The position numbers were made by a program, and so were the translations under genes. 64,000 nt of DNA from Fagopyrum homotropicum (taxonomy: Eukaryota > Streptophyta > Magnoliopsida > Caryophyllales > Polygonaceae): NCBI GenBank assembly GCA_033239125.1, contig BSWB01000002.1, positions 156,164,409-156,228,408 of the forward strand, read 5' to 3'. Under the pieces are notes generated by a model. It made no database searches, was not told where the DNA came from, and saw only the letters and a list, made by a program, of their open reading frames with translations. Below, piece after piece: positions 43,046 to 55,700 of this stretch (positions within the stretch are counted from its first letter, which is position 1; each line of letters starts with the position of its first letter).

Positions 43046-43481
43046 TGATAACACGATTTATAACATAGTTTTAGGTGTACATTTATATAGAATTCTCGCT
43101 CATTCATGCATGATCTGGCATTAGTTCAAGACGTTTTGCACCCAATTCACTTATTTTGTCGAGATAGACGTCTACACGGACTTGTGTGCGTTTTGTAGAT
43201 ATTTCGGGAAGTTTAGGAGCTTAAACGATGCGTTTGAGGATCGTTCATGTAGATGACACACCCTCGGACTCATTAGGACACAAGCCAAGGGCTGAGGAGG
43301 ACTCATGGAACCTTGCCAACACAAGCCATGCACCAAACCACAGCTTAATGATCTAAGGCGAAGTTTCTGCATAGAATTACGGTTCTCTGACGAACCACGG
43401 CCGTGGAAATGACCGTGGATTTTGCCAGATTCTCGTGACAGCTGTACCACGACTCTCATGGCCAGCTCATGCAAGATTTGT

Positions 43482-43489
43482 TATAAAAG
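43482..43489 (+). promoter_or_regulatory. LTR TATA box, Athila-2
   Basis: TATAAAAG about 440 bp into the LTR, corresponding to the TATA box of the copy A family. Confidence 0.65.
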
Positions 43490-44146
43490 TGGTCCTTCAT
43501 GGGTTGTTTGAGGCAGCTGGGTAGTTTGGGAGCAACTCATCCATTATCCATTTCTCTCTAACAAATATATTCTCAAAAACAAGAAGTTTTTCTAGGAAGG
43601 AAAGTGTCAAAGAGAAGAAGAAGAGCTCCATTGAAGAGAAGGAGAAGAACACACACCATAGCTTTCTTGTATTTCGGATTTCGTTTTCTAGAGATTGTAT
43701 GAACCTTTGAACCTTCTTTTGGAAGGGTTGTAAGTGGTTCTATTCTAATCTTCAGCTTAGTTTTGAATTAAGATCACTTGTTCATCTCTCTTCTTTCATT
43801 ATCTTGCAATGGATGTTTTGATTTTATGTTTATTTGTTTCGATTTCTATTATGAATGTTGTAGGCTAAATTGATGTGGTTCTAGGGTAAGGAAAGGATGG
43901 TTATGGCTAGAGCTATGATAGGACGGACTTAGATTTACCTTTGGATGACTTTTGCTTATGAACGTAGTTGCTGTTAGAAATCACGGGTAGTTCTTGAAGA
44001 ACCACGGCCGTGGTTTAGGTAGAACAAACCGTGATTTTCCCCGGTTCGAAGGATCTTGCCTTAGACCTATAAAATGTTGAAACCCTAAGTGTTTGTTGAG
44101 TTTAACCTACCCTAGGGTGACTTAGTGTAGTGACTAAGTGTTAGGA

Positions 44147-44405
44147 GAGACTTACCCGGTAATCCTTGCCCTTAGAATCTAAAATAGCAAACCTTAGGTA
44201 GTGGTGAGCCTAACAAGCCGCCATTGGATTAGATGTGCCAGGATAGTTGCTTAGGACTTCCCTTTCCAAGACTTACCCGGTAAGGATAGGTTAGATCCCT
44301 AATTAACAATCCGGTTTGTGTGGAATTCCTATCCTTAGGTTCTTAGAGACTTACCCGGTAATGAGACCTTAGGTGTGGACTAGTTGGACCATGAGACCTA
44401 CCCGG
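44147..44405 (+). repeat. Four GAGACTTACCCGG-like repeats, Athila-2
   Basis: GAGACTTACCCGG at 44147 and 44346, AAGACTTACCCGG at 44268, and GAGACCTACCCGG at 44393. Same number and order of magnitude of spacing as in the other Athila family. Confidence 0.8.
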
Positions 44406-44867
44406 TAATTGATCCCAATTTAGATACACTTAGTCCCAACATATCATAGTTAATCCAAAGAATGAATAGATAACTTGAGTTCTATGCCATAACCGGAACT
44501 TCTGACCCCTAGAATCCGTCTTTTCTTTCCTTGATCATTATCTTGTTTGGTTTGTTCATTTGTGCTGATTTTTAGTCTAATTTGATTGTTTACTTTGCAT
44601 GAATTGTGATCTTTGATTGATCACCAAAAAACGACCAAAAACAATTGAGATTTTCATTTCTTTGTTTCCCTCTTTTCTAACCTTAGACCTTCACTAAACT
44701 TAATCACAAAACCGAATCAATTTCACCTTAGTCTTTGTGTTCGACCTCGGAATACTATCCATACTATAAACGTCCCGTACACTGCGGGTGCGCTAGAAGT
44801 TAGGATAATTATAACGAGTATAAATTTAAGGCTTATTGCGTGCACACTTTTTAGCGTAACAAGTTTT

Positions 44868-44884
44868 TGGCGCCGTTGCCGGGG
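44868..44884 (+). other. Primer binding site, tRNA-Asp type (Athila-2)
   Basis: TGGCGCCGTTGCCGGGG, identical to the site of copies A-D. Confidence 0.88.
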
Positions 44885-45001
44885 ACTAGGTCTAGATTGA
44901 GTCTATTTTGTGATTGTTTCTAGTGTAGATCTTTCTTGTTGCTTTTGATCTCTCTTTGGTTGGTGTCTTTGCTTTTCAGGACATCTATTACTCTTAGGTG
45001 T

Positions 45002-45496
45002 ATGCGAAGATCTCGTGGCAAGGATTTAGCTCCATTCGATCCCGAACCGGAGAAAACCCTTCGATCTAGATCCAAGAACATCCGAAAAGAGAAAGAGATG
45101 GCCGGTAGAAATCTTCAAGCTGAGTTGGATGAAGCCTTAGAGCAAATAAGGCTTAGAGATGAGCTCTTGGAGGAAGAAAGGAGACTTGCCAATGAGAGGC
45201 AAGAGGGAACAAGGAGGGAGATTGAGGAGATTAGGCAAGCCCTTGTTCAAGGAGAGCTTAATCGCCGACAACCTCCACCTCCTCCACCACAACCGCAGCC
45301 GGCGGCCAATGTTAGGGTTGTTCCCATTGCTATTGAGGAGCCACAAACCCTAGGGAGACGTATGGATCCGGCACAAAGAGCACACCGACCGGGTGTGAAT
45401 CTAGGAGATCCCGCAACCCACAACTATGAGCTCCGCCCTCAAGTTCTACAAATGATCCGGCACAATCAATTTGGAGGGATGGAAGGAGAGTCTCCT
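45002..45496 (+). pseudogene. Gag N-terminus of Athila-2, cut by an LTR insertion
   Basis: Starts at MRRSRGKDLAPFDPEPEKT; the frame is open upstream from 44936, and CTTTTCAG just before may be a splice acceptor. The charged helical stretch (ELDEALEQIRLRDELLEEER), a Pro/Gln-rich linker and HRPGVNLGDPATHNYELRPQ match Gag of copies A-D. After GGMEGESP the sequence runs into TGATAGCATG of the next LTR and stops at once (the TGA at 45497-45499). Only about 165 codons remain here. Confidence 0.82.
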
Positions 45497-47251
45497 TGAT
45501 AGCATGAATTATAGTCTATATTTTGGGGTTTGTTTGGACGTTTTATCTTTCATAATCTGCATGTTTGTATGTACATTATGTGATTTTACTACCATTTCAT
45601 CTACCTTTGCGAGAATCGAGGTCTACACCTAGTTTTGTTGTAATTGCAGGTAAAATGGTACGTTTTGCATCAAAAAGGAGCAAAAGGAGTCATGAGTCAT
45701 TTGGAGCTACATCCAGGGAGCATAGCCATGGATTAAAGATTTACTTTGGACCAGTTTTGAAAGATTTCACATTCAGTTGAGACTCACCTCGGTTGACCAG
45801 AGATTCATCTCGACCGAGGTGATCCAGAGACGCCGACTCGACCGAGGCGAACACCCAGGACGCGGCGAGAATATTTTATTCTTGGCTGAGATCTTTTAAA
45901 ATTGGAAAGTGATCTTATATTTTTGAGCTTGGCTCCTGGAAGGAAGGAGATATGCAGAATCATATATTTTACCTATATTTATGGGAGAATATCTTTCTAA
46001 GATTTATTATCTTTGGAGGGTTATTTTCCTATAAAAAGGGTTGGATTTTCCACAAATCCGATCGTGCTTAGATCCCGCAGACATCCGCTATCAGCGCAAG
46101 AGAGTTGTTTACGCAGCAGCAGCCTACTCCAAGTTGGGAGATTCGAAGAACCTTTTTGAAGGTTGAAGGAAGATTGAAGTCCATAGCTTTTATAGCTTTA
46201 TTGAAGGGTTTTGTAAGATTGTCTTCAATTCCCTCAATTGTTGTCTTGTCTTTTTGGATTGTTATCCAAGGAACGCTTTGTTGTGATATTTGATTCAGTT
46301 ATTGAAGTCTTTTCATTAAATTCTTCTTTGTTCAAATATTCACCTTCTTCCCATATATTTTAATACTTTCATTATGATGATGAGTGGCTAATTTCCTTGT
46401 GTGATTCTAGGGTGATTGGCTGAAGGTTGTGGGAAAAACAATGATAGAATAATCTTAGATTCCAGTAGGATCCTGAAAGCTCGAGTCTTTAACCTTAACC
46501 CTAAGCATCTCGTTCAGTCGATGAACATTTCGGCCGAGGTGGAAACTGGCTGACCGAGGTGACTTATCTGATCCATAACTGAGAGTTAAGTGTTAGAGTT
46601 TGCCAAATCCTATTCTTATTACACCTTCCTGGTTCAAAGCAAGCTTAGGATGAGACTTACCCGGTAATTCCTTAGTTTGTGTACCAACGATCATAAGTGT
46701 AGGTAATAAAGGTTTATCCTTTATTGGGGTTTGAGTGTGCTTCCATCCCATCTTTGTGAGTTAGCCTGAGACTTACCCGGTGAAGGTTGATTCTATTCCC
46801 TTAGATGGTGTGTTAGTTTGAGGTTATAGTTCTCTATCTTGATTCCTTGAGACTTACCCGGTAATAGGAGTTACGGTTTAGGATTAGTGTGTAGTGAGAC
46901 TTACCCGGTGATCTACTCCACTTTAGGAACACCTTCCCCACGCAAAAATCTCAGCTTTGTCCGCTTATCTATAGATCTTGAGTTGGAACCACAACTAGAT
47001 GCTTTAATCCCTAGAATTGCATGTTTGCTTTATTGACTTCTTATTCATCTTTGATTGTGTTAATTGCTCTTGTGGTTAGAATTGACATAGCACACCGTAT
47101 TGACTTTGTTTCACCGAGTCCCTGTGATCGACCCCTGGAATTTTCTTGCTTTTACTACGATTGACCCGTACACTGCGGGTTCGCATCCTTGTTTTAAGCT
47201 TAAGTCTAGGGTTATAAATTTAAAGCTTGCACACACCGTTTGGAGCGAACA
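45497..47251 (+). repeat. LTR of Athila copy B
   Basis: 1755 bp, TGATAGCATG to GCGAACA. It differs from the copy A LTR mainly by about 25 extra bp just after the TATA box (46030-46037), where GCTTAGATCCCGCAGACATC and GCGCAAGAGAGTTGTTTACG stand in place of a shorter stretch. Shares GAAAGATTTC, GAGCTTGG and AAAGCTTGC with the 50906 LTR against the 60822 LTR. It interrupts Athila-2 gag; the left flank is CTCCT. Confidence 0.92.
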
Positions 47252-47257
47252 AGTTTT

Positions 47258-47274
47258 TGGCGCCGTTGCCGGGG
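47258..47274 (+). other. Primer binding site, copy B
   Basis: TGGCGCCGTTGCCGGGG, six bases after the LTR end. Confidence 0.88.
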
Positions 47275-47379
47275 ACTTGGTCTAGACCGAGCCGGTACGG
47301 TTTGCTCTTGGGGCGCTTGCCCCGTTTCATCTAACCACTCTACTTGAGTGACGACTTTTGCAGGTTCTTTCTTAGGTAT

Positions 47380-50300
47380 ATGCGAAGAACCCGCGCTGGG
47401 AAGGAAATCGTTCCTTACGATCCCGAACCAGAAAAGACTTACAAGCGACGCTTAAGAGAAGCGAAGATGGCCCAACAAGACGATCGCGATCTTGCGGCCC
47501 AATTGAAAGAGGCGCTAGAGCTGCTACGCCTCAGCAAGGAAGAACTCAGGCAAGAGAAAGAAGAGAATCGCACCAAGACTGCAGCAATCGAAGCTGAGAT
47601 TGCAGTGATACGAGACCAGATTCTACTTCGACCGAGGGAAGATCCTCCTGTTGATCCTCGACCGATGCAGGATCCAGTAGCTGACCCTCGACCGAGGCAG
47701 GTTCCAGTACCTGACGCCCCGGCCGATGTACTTCCACCTCGGATGCCAGTCCGAGATGTTCTTCTTGCAGGAATTCCACAAACCCTAGGTCAAAGGATGG
47801 ACCCTAATCAACAACTGAGGCGTCCAGGAGTGAACCTAGGAGATCCAGCAGATCATGACTACGAACTTCGACCGCAAGTTCTAGCCATGATTCGCCAATG
47901 CCAATTCGGAGGGCTAGAGAAGGAGTCGCCGCATCAACATCTTCAAAATTACGAGATCTTGATGGAAACCTTGCGACCTCCCAGAATTGAGAATAACAAC
48001 TACAAGCTTAGACCTTTTTACTTTTCTTTAAAAGATAGAGCTCTTACTTGGTATCAATCTCTTCCTCCAGGAAAAATCAGCACATGGGAGGAAATGACCA
48101 CGGAATTCTTAACCATATTCTTTCCCCCCTCAAAGACCGCCGAAATGAGAGGGAAGATCAATGCTTTCATTATGAAGGACAAGGAGAGCTTGTCCAAATC
48201 TTGGGAGCGGTTCAAGGATATCCTTTTGGATTGCCCACATCATGGGATTCCAAAGATCGAGTTGTTGGAGATCTACTTCAAAGGGTTGGACGGAAGGACC
48301 CAGTTCAATCTCCAACTACTCTCCGCCGGTACCTTCATGGACATGGCGATTGATGAGGCTTGGGACTTCATTGAGAAGCAAGCCTTGCACATGGAGAAAT
48401 ATACCCACCAAGGAGCTGAAGGTGGAGTTAAAAGAGTCAACTTTCAAGAGACTCAATCCAACAACAATCAACTCACGTCTTTGAAGAATGACGTGAAGCA
48501 ATTGAAGGAGCTCTTGATGGCTCAAACTAAGAAGGAAGAGCAAGGGCAAAGGAACAACAACAATAACGGGTACCGTAACAACAACAACGGTCCCCGAAAC
48601 AACAACTACAACAACAACAATAGAGGATCCAATAGCAACAACTGGAGGGCGAATAACCAAAATCACGGTAACAATCATCAAACTCAAATTCTAATGATTC
48701 CTCTAACCCTTTCCTCTCTTCCCCTTCTTCTTCTTCTTCTACTCCATTGAAAAGCCAAGGGCAAGGATCAAGTTCGTCTCAGCCAGAAAAGAAAGACGCA
48801 GTTCTGGAGGCAATCTTGATCAAGCTTAGCGCTATGGAGAATTCTATGACTTCATTTTCGAGGGCCCAAAAGTCCTTCGAACAACAACTTGCTAATAGGG
48901 CGAATGAAGCGCCAAGAGATCCAGGGAAGCTTCCAGCAAAGACGGAAACTAACCCTAAGGGCCAGTGCATGGCCATAACGACGAGGAGTGGACTCAAAAC
49001 TGCAGATCCAGTACCTCGCTCGACGCAGACCACCTCGGTCCAGATCCAGTCGAAGAACACCTCGACCGAGATGCCAACCGAGGCGCAGCAACAGAAAGCA
49101 GGAGGAACGACAGAAACTTATGTTCCACCTCCTGCATATAAGCCACCACTTCTATTCCCTCAGTCCAGAGCCAGAGCACATCTTGACAAGCACTTTGGTA
49201 AGTTTCTTGACTTGATGAATAAGCTACATATTAATATTCCTTTCCTTGATGCTATTTTAGGTATGCCCGCCTATGGGAAGTTCTTAAAAGAAATCTTATC
49301 AAGGAAGAGGAAGCTGGAGGATGTTGGTGAAGTTAGGATGACATCTAAGTCTTCGGAGCTTATCAAGATCATGAAGGAAAAGATGCCGCTTAAGTTGAGA
49401 GATCCCGGCTCATTTTGCATTCCCATTCAAGTTGGGGATGTAACTTGTGAAGCCCTTTGTGATCTAGGAGCCAGCGTGAGCATCATCCCGCTGGAGCTAT
49501 GCACGAAGATCGGTCTTGGAGAGCCCAAGCCGGTCAAGATTCGACTTTATATGGCGGATCGCTCTATTACCCATCCCGTGGGCATCTTGGAGGACGTTCT
49601 GGTCAAGTTAGGTAACTTCTATCTACCCATAGATTTTGTCGTACTTGACATTCCCGCAGATTATCCTGTTCCTATTATTCTCGGGAGGCCATTTCTAGCA
49701 ACTTCGGGTTGCAATGTGGATTGCAAGAACGCCAAGTTGAAATTCAACGTTGGCGGCGATGAGGTGGAGTTCGCACTACTTGCAGCCATGAAAGGGGAGC
49801 AACTAACTGATGATATCTTCAACATCTACGATGAAGAAGAATCAAGAGAATTGGTGAGCTCTATCCTTATTAACGATCCACTCAAAAGAGTTATTAGCTT
49901 CAGTTTAATGGAGGAAGGTATAGATGCTTCTTGTGATGCAGATATACGGAGCTTGAAGGCACTGGAAGAGGATCCAGGAGCTACAACTGAGAAGCTAATC
50001 CAGGAGACGAAGATCTCTAGTCTCGGACCCAGTAGCAGTACCTCGACCGAGGCACTTTCTGGACTGAGCGAGGCGACCGAAGAACATCTCGGTCAACGCC
50101 TATGCGCCTCGACCGAGGTCGAAGGCGAGATGATTCAAACTGAGACTTCATCAAGTCCAGTTTCTGATACCACTCCACTGGAAAGAGGAAGCATGGATTC
50201 CCCCCAGAAAGCACCCCCAGTCGTGGAACTTAAACAGCTCCCAAATCACTTGAGGTATATCTTTCTTGGACCAGATTCTACTTATCCCGTTACTGTTAGT

Positions 50301-50876
50301 GCTTCCCTTTCCGAATCTGAATTGTCTAAGTTAATGCATGTCCTGAGAAAGCATCGAAGGGCTATAGGTTACACTACGGATGATCTTATTGGCATTAAAC
50401 CTTCTTTCTGCATGCATAGAATTCTAATGGAAGATAATCATAAGACTTCACGGGAACCTCAAAGATGGTTAAATCCGATCATGAAAGAGGTTGTGAAGAA
50501 GGAAGTTCTTAAGTTGTTGGATGCAGGTATTATTTATCCTATCTCGGACAACAAGTGGGTTAGCCCGGTGCATGTCGTTCCGAAGAAAGGAGGGATGACC
50601 GTTGTGACAAATAAGAACAACGAGTTGATCCCAACAAGGACCGTTACGGGCTGGAGAGTTTGCATCGATTATAGGAAGCTGAACACGGCGACTCGGAAGG
50701 ATCATTTTCCGCTTCCCTTCATTGATCAAATGCTCGAACGGTTGGCCCAGCATTCACACTTTTGCTACTTGGACGGCTATAGTGGGTTCTTCCAGATTCC
50801 TATCCATCCGGATGATCAGGAAAAGACCACTTTCACTTGTCCTTGGGGGACGTTTGCCTATCGGAGGATGCCATTC
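47380..50876 (+). pseudogene. Gag-protease-RT of copy B, frameshifted and cut in RT
   Basis: Gag starts MRRTRAGKE at 47380 and is open to about 48680, where one base is missing in the Asn-rich tract (CAATCATCAAACTC against CAATCATTCAAACTC). The frame resumes around 48747 with KSQGQGSSSS and runs through protease (DLGASVSII) and the first half of RT to CPWGTFAYRRMPF. There homology stops at 50876, before the FMDD box, and RNase H is absent. No ORF-1 follows. Non-functional. Confidence 0.88.
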
Positions 50877-50905
50877 AGGGTAAAAAATTCACATATTGGA
50901 ATTAC
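50877..50905. other. 29-bp filler between truncated RT and the next LTR
   Basis: AGGGTAAAAAATTCACATAT plus nine bases. It does not match the Athila interior at this point nor any other place I could find in the window. It could be filler from end joining or a trace of another insertion. The last five bases, ATTAC, would be the target duplication if the next LTR inserted here. Confidence 0.6.
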
Positions 50906-52659
50906 TGATAGCATGAATTATAGTCTATATTTTGGGGTTTGTTTGGACGTTTTATCTTTCATAATCTGCATGTTTGTATGTACATTATGTGATTTTACTA
51001 CCATTTCATCTACCTTTGCGAGAATCGAGGTCTACACCTAGTTTTGTTGTAATTGCAGGTAAAATGGTACGTTTTGCATCAAAAAGGAGCAAAAGGAGTC
51101 ATGAGTCATTTGGAGCTACATCCAGGGAGCATAGCCATGGATTAAAGATTTACTTTGGACCAGTTTTGAAAGATTTCACATTCAGTTGAGACTCACCTCG
51201 GTTGACCAGAGATTCATCTCGACCGAGGTGATCCAGAGACGCCGACTCGACCGAGGCGAACACCTAGGACGCGGCGAGAATATTTTATTCTTGGCTGAGA
51301 TCTTTTAAAATTGGAAAGTGATCTTATATTTTTGAGCTTGGCTCCTGGAAGGAAGGAGATATGCAGAATCATATATTTTACCTATATTTATGGGAGAATA
51401 TCTTTCTAAGATTTATTATCTTTGGAGGGTTATTTTCCTATAAAAAGGGTTGGATTTTCCACAAATCCGATCGTGCTTAGATCCCGCAGACATCCGCTAT
51501 CAGCGCAAGAGAGTTGTTTACGCAGCAGCAGCCTACTCCAAGTTGGAGATTCGAAGAACCTTTTTGAAGGTTGAAGGAAGATTGAAGTCCATAGCTTTTA
51601 TAGCTTTATTGAAGGGTTTTGTAAGATTGTCTTCAATTCCCTCAATTGTTGTCTTGTCTTTTTGGATTGTTATCCAAGGAACGCTTTGTTGTGATATTTG
51701 ATTCAGTTATTGAAGTCTTTTCATTAAATTCTTCTTTGTTCAAATATTCACCTTCTTCCCATATATTTTAATACTTTCATTATGATGATGAGTGGCTAAT
51801 TTCCTTGTCTGATTCTAGGGTGATTGGCTGAAGGTTGTGGGAAAAACAATGATAGAATAATCTTAGATTCCAGTAGGATCCTGAAAGCTCGAGTCTTTAA
51901 CCTTAACCCTAAGCATCTCGTTCAGTCGATGAACATTTCGGCCGAGGTGGAAACTGGCTGACCGAGGTGACTTATCTGATCCATAACTGAGAGTTAAGTG
52001 TTAGAGTTTGCCAAATCCTATTCTTATTACACCTTCCTGGTTCAAAGCAAGCTTAGGATGAGACTTACCCGGTAATTCCTTAGTTTGTGTACCAACGATC
52101 ATAAGTGTAGGTAATAAAGGTTTATCCTTTATTGGGGTTTGAGTGTGCTTCCATCCCATCTTTGTGAGTTAGCCTGAGACTTACCCGGTGAAGGTTGATT
52201 CTATTCCCTTAGATGGTGTGTTAGTTTGAGGTTATAGTTCTCTATCTTGATTCCTTGAGACTTACCCGGTAATAGGAGTTACGGTTTAGGATTAGTGTGT
52301 AGTGAGACTTACCCGGTGATCTACTCCACTTTAGGAACACCTTCCCCACACAAAAATCTCAGCTTTGTCCGCTTATCTATAGATCTTGAGTTGGAACCAC
52401 AACTAGATGCTTTAATCCCTAGAATTGCATGTTTGCTTTATTGACTTCTTATTCATCTTTGATTGTGTTAATTGCTCTTGTGGTTAGAATTGACATAGCA
52501 CACCGTATTGACTTTGTTTCACCGAGTCCCTGTGATCGACCCCTGGAATTTTCTTGCTTTTACTACGATTGACCCGTACACTGCGGGTTCGCATCCTTGT
52601 TTTAAGCTTAAGTCTAGGGTTATAAATTTAAAGCTTGCACACACCGTTTGGAGCGAACA
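50906..52659 (+). repeat. LTR of Athila copy C (left)
   Basis: 1754 bp. One base shorter than its neighbours (GTTGGAGA for GTTGGGAGA). TATA box at 51439-51446. Private changes include TTGTCTGATT and CACACAAAAATC. It resembles the 45497 LTR more than the 60822 LTR. Confidence 0.92.
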
Positions 52660-52665
52660 AGTTTT

Positions 52666-52682
52666 TGGCGCCGTTGCCGGGG
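52666..52682 (+). other. Primer binding site, copy C
   Basis: Same 17 bases as the other copies, after the 52659 LTR end. Confidence 0.88.
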
Positions 52683-52787
52683 ACTTGGTCTAGACCGAGC
52701 CGGTACGGTTTGCTCTTGGGGCGCTTGCCCCGTTTCATCTAACCACTCTACTTGAGTGACGACTTTTGCAGGTTCTTTCTTAGGTAT

Positions 52788-55700
52788 ATGCGAAGAACCC
52801 GCGCTGGGAAGGAAATCGTTCCTTACGATCCCGAACCAGAAAAGACTTACAAGCAACGCTTAAGAGAAGCGAAGATGGCCCAACAAGACGATCGCGATCT
52901 TGCGGCCCAATTGAAAGAGGCGCTAGAGCTGCTACGCCTCAGCAAGGAAGAACTCAGGCAAGAGAAAGAAGAGAATCGCACCAAGACTGCAGCAATCGAA
53001 GCTGAGATTGCAGTGATACGAGACCAGATTCTACTTCGACCGAGGGAAGATCCTCCTGTTGATCCTCGACCGATGCAGGATCCAGTAGCTGACCCTCGAC
53101 CGAGGCAGGTTCCAGTACCTGACGCCCCGGCCGATGTACTTCCACCTCGGATGCCAGTCCGAGATGTTCTTCTTGAAGGAATTCCACAAACCCTAGGTCA
53201 AAGGATGGACCCTAATCAACAACTGAGGCGTCCAGGAGTGAACCTAGGAGATCCAGCAGATCATGACTACGAACTTCGACCGCAAGTTCTAGCCATGATT
53301 CGCCAATGCCAATTCGGAGGGCTAGAGAAGGAGTCGCTGCATCAACATCTTCAAAATTACGAGATCTTGATGGAAACCTTGCGACCTCCCAGAATTGAGA
53401 ATAACAACTACAAGCTAAGACCTTTTTACTTTTCTTTAAAAGATAGAGCTCTTACTTGGTATCAATCTCTTCCTCCAGGAAAAATCAGCACATGGGAGGA
53501 AATGACCACGGAATTCTTAACCAAATTCTTTCCCCCCTCAAAGACCGCCGAAATGAGAGGGAAGATCAATGCTTTCATTATGAAGGACAAGGAGAGCTTG
53601 TCCAAATCTTGGGAGCGGTTCAAGGATATCCTTTTGGATTGCCACATCATGGGATTCCAAAGATCGAGTTGTTGGAGATCTACTTCAAAGGGCTGGACGG
53701 AAGTACCCAGTTCAATCTCCAACTACTCTCCGCCGGTACCTTCATGGACATGGCGATTGATGAGGCTTGAGACTTCATTGAGAAGCAAGCCTTGCACATG
53801 GAGAAATATACCCACCAAGGAGCTGAAGGTGGAGTTAAAAGAGTCAACTTTCAAGAGACTCAATCCAACAACAATCAACTCACGTCTTTGAAGAATGACG
53901 TGAAGCAATTGAAGGAGCTCTTGATGGCTCAAACTAAGAAGGAAGAGCAAGGGCAAAGGAACAACAACAATAACGGGTATCGTAACAACAACAACAGTCC
54001 CCGAAACAACAACTACAACAACAACAATAGAGGATCCAATAGCAACAACTGGAGGGCGAATAACCAAAATCACGGTAACAATCATTCAAACTCAAATTCT
54101 AATGATTCCTCTAACCCTTTCCTCTCTTCCCCTTCTTCTTCTTCTTCTACTCCATTGAAAAGCCAAGGGCAAGGATCAAGTTCGTCTCAGCCAGAAAATA
54201 AAGACGCAGTTCTGGAGGCAATCTTGATCAAGCTTAGCGCTATGGAGAATTCTATGACTTCATTTTCGAGGGCCCAAAAGTCCTTCGAACAACAACTTGC
54301 TAATAGGGCGAATGAAGCGCCAAGAGATCCAGGGAAGCTTCCAGCAAAGACGGAAACTAACCCTAAGGGCCAGTGCATGGCCATAACGACGAGGAGTGGA
54401 CTCAAAACTGCAGATCCAGTACCTCGCTCGACGCAGACCACCTCGGTCCAGATCCAGTCGAAGAACACCTCGACCGAGATGCCAACCGAGGCGCAGCAAC
54501 AGAAAGCAGGAGGAACGACAGAAACTTATGTTCCACCTCCTACATATAAGCCACCACTTCCATTCCCTCAGTCCAGAGCCAGAGCACATCTTGACAAGCA
54601 CTTTGGTAAGTTTCTTGACTTGATGAATAAGCTACATATTAATATTCCTTTCCTTGATGCTATTTTAGGTATGCCCGCCTATGGGAAGTTCTTAAAAGAA
54701 ATCTTATCAAGGAAGAGGAAGCTGGAGGATGTTGGTGAAGTTAGGATGACATCTAAGTCTTCGGAGCTTATCAAGATCATGAAGGAAAAGATACCGCCTA
54801 AGTTGAGAGATCCCGGCTCATTTTGCATTCCCATTCAAGTTGGGGATGTAACTTGTGAAGCCCTTTGTGATCTAGGAGCCAGCGTGAGCATCATCCCGCT
54901 GGAGCTATGCACGAAGATCGGTCTTGGAGAGCCCAAGCCGGTCAAGATTCGACTTTATATGGCGGATCGCTCCATTACCCATCCCGTGGGCATCTTGGAG
55001 GACGTTCCGGTCAAGTTAGGTAACTTCTATCTACCCATAGTTTTTTGTCGTACTTGACATTCCCGCAGATTATCCTGTTCCTATTATTCTCGGGAGGCCA
55101 TTTCTAGCAACTTCGGGTTGCAATGTGGATTGCAAGAACGCCAAGTTGATATTCAACGTTGGCGGCGATGAGGTGGAGTTCGCACTACTTGCAGCCATGA
55201 AAGGGGAGCAAGTAACTGATGATATCTTCAACATCTACGATGAAGAAGAATCAAGAGAATTGGTGAGCTCTATCCTTATTAACGATCCACTCGAAAGAGT
55301 TATTAGCTTCAGTTTAATGGAGGAAGGTATAGATGCTTCTTGTGATGCAGATTTACGGAGCTTGAAGGCACTGGAAGAGGATCCAGGAGCTACAACTGAG
55401 AAGCTAATCCAGGAGACGAAGATCTCCAGTCTCGGACCCAGTAGCAGTACCTCGACCGAGGCACTTTCTGGACTGAGCGAGGCGACCGAAGAACATCTCG
55501 GTCAACGCCTATGCGCCTCGACCGAGGTCGAAGGCGAGATGATTCAAACTGAGACTTCATCAAGTCCAGTTTCTGATACCACTCCACTGGAAAGAGGAAG
55601 CATGGATTCCCCCCAGAAAGCACCCCTAGTCGTGGAACTTAAACAACTCCCAAATCACTTGAGAATTCTAATGGAAGATAATCATAAGACTTCACGGGAA

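Larger units (their letters stand above)
43046..44861 (+). repeat. 5' LTR of Athila-2
   Basis: Begins TGATAACACGATTTATAACA (compare TGATAGCATGAATTATAG in copy A) and ends TTAGCGTAACA next to the primer site. Landmarks: TATAAAAG at 43482-43489, ACCACGGCCGTGG palindromes at about 43395 and 44001, four GAGACTTACCCGG-like repeats (44147-44405), and the CCCGTACACTGCGGG hairpin (44774-44788). The start inside integrase (after CGTTTCATTCCGAT) is chosen by its likeness to the copy A LTR start. Confidence 0.75.
43046..45496 (+). mobile_element. Athila-2, 5' portion
   Basis: A second Athila family: a 1.8-kb LTR, the same tRNA-Asp primer site and the start of gag. It is interrupted at 45497 by the LTR of Athila copy B. 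The rest lies beyond the window, so its target duplication cannot be checked. It is diverged from copies A-D but clearly related in LTR landmarks and Gag. Confidence 0.8.
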
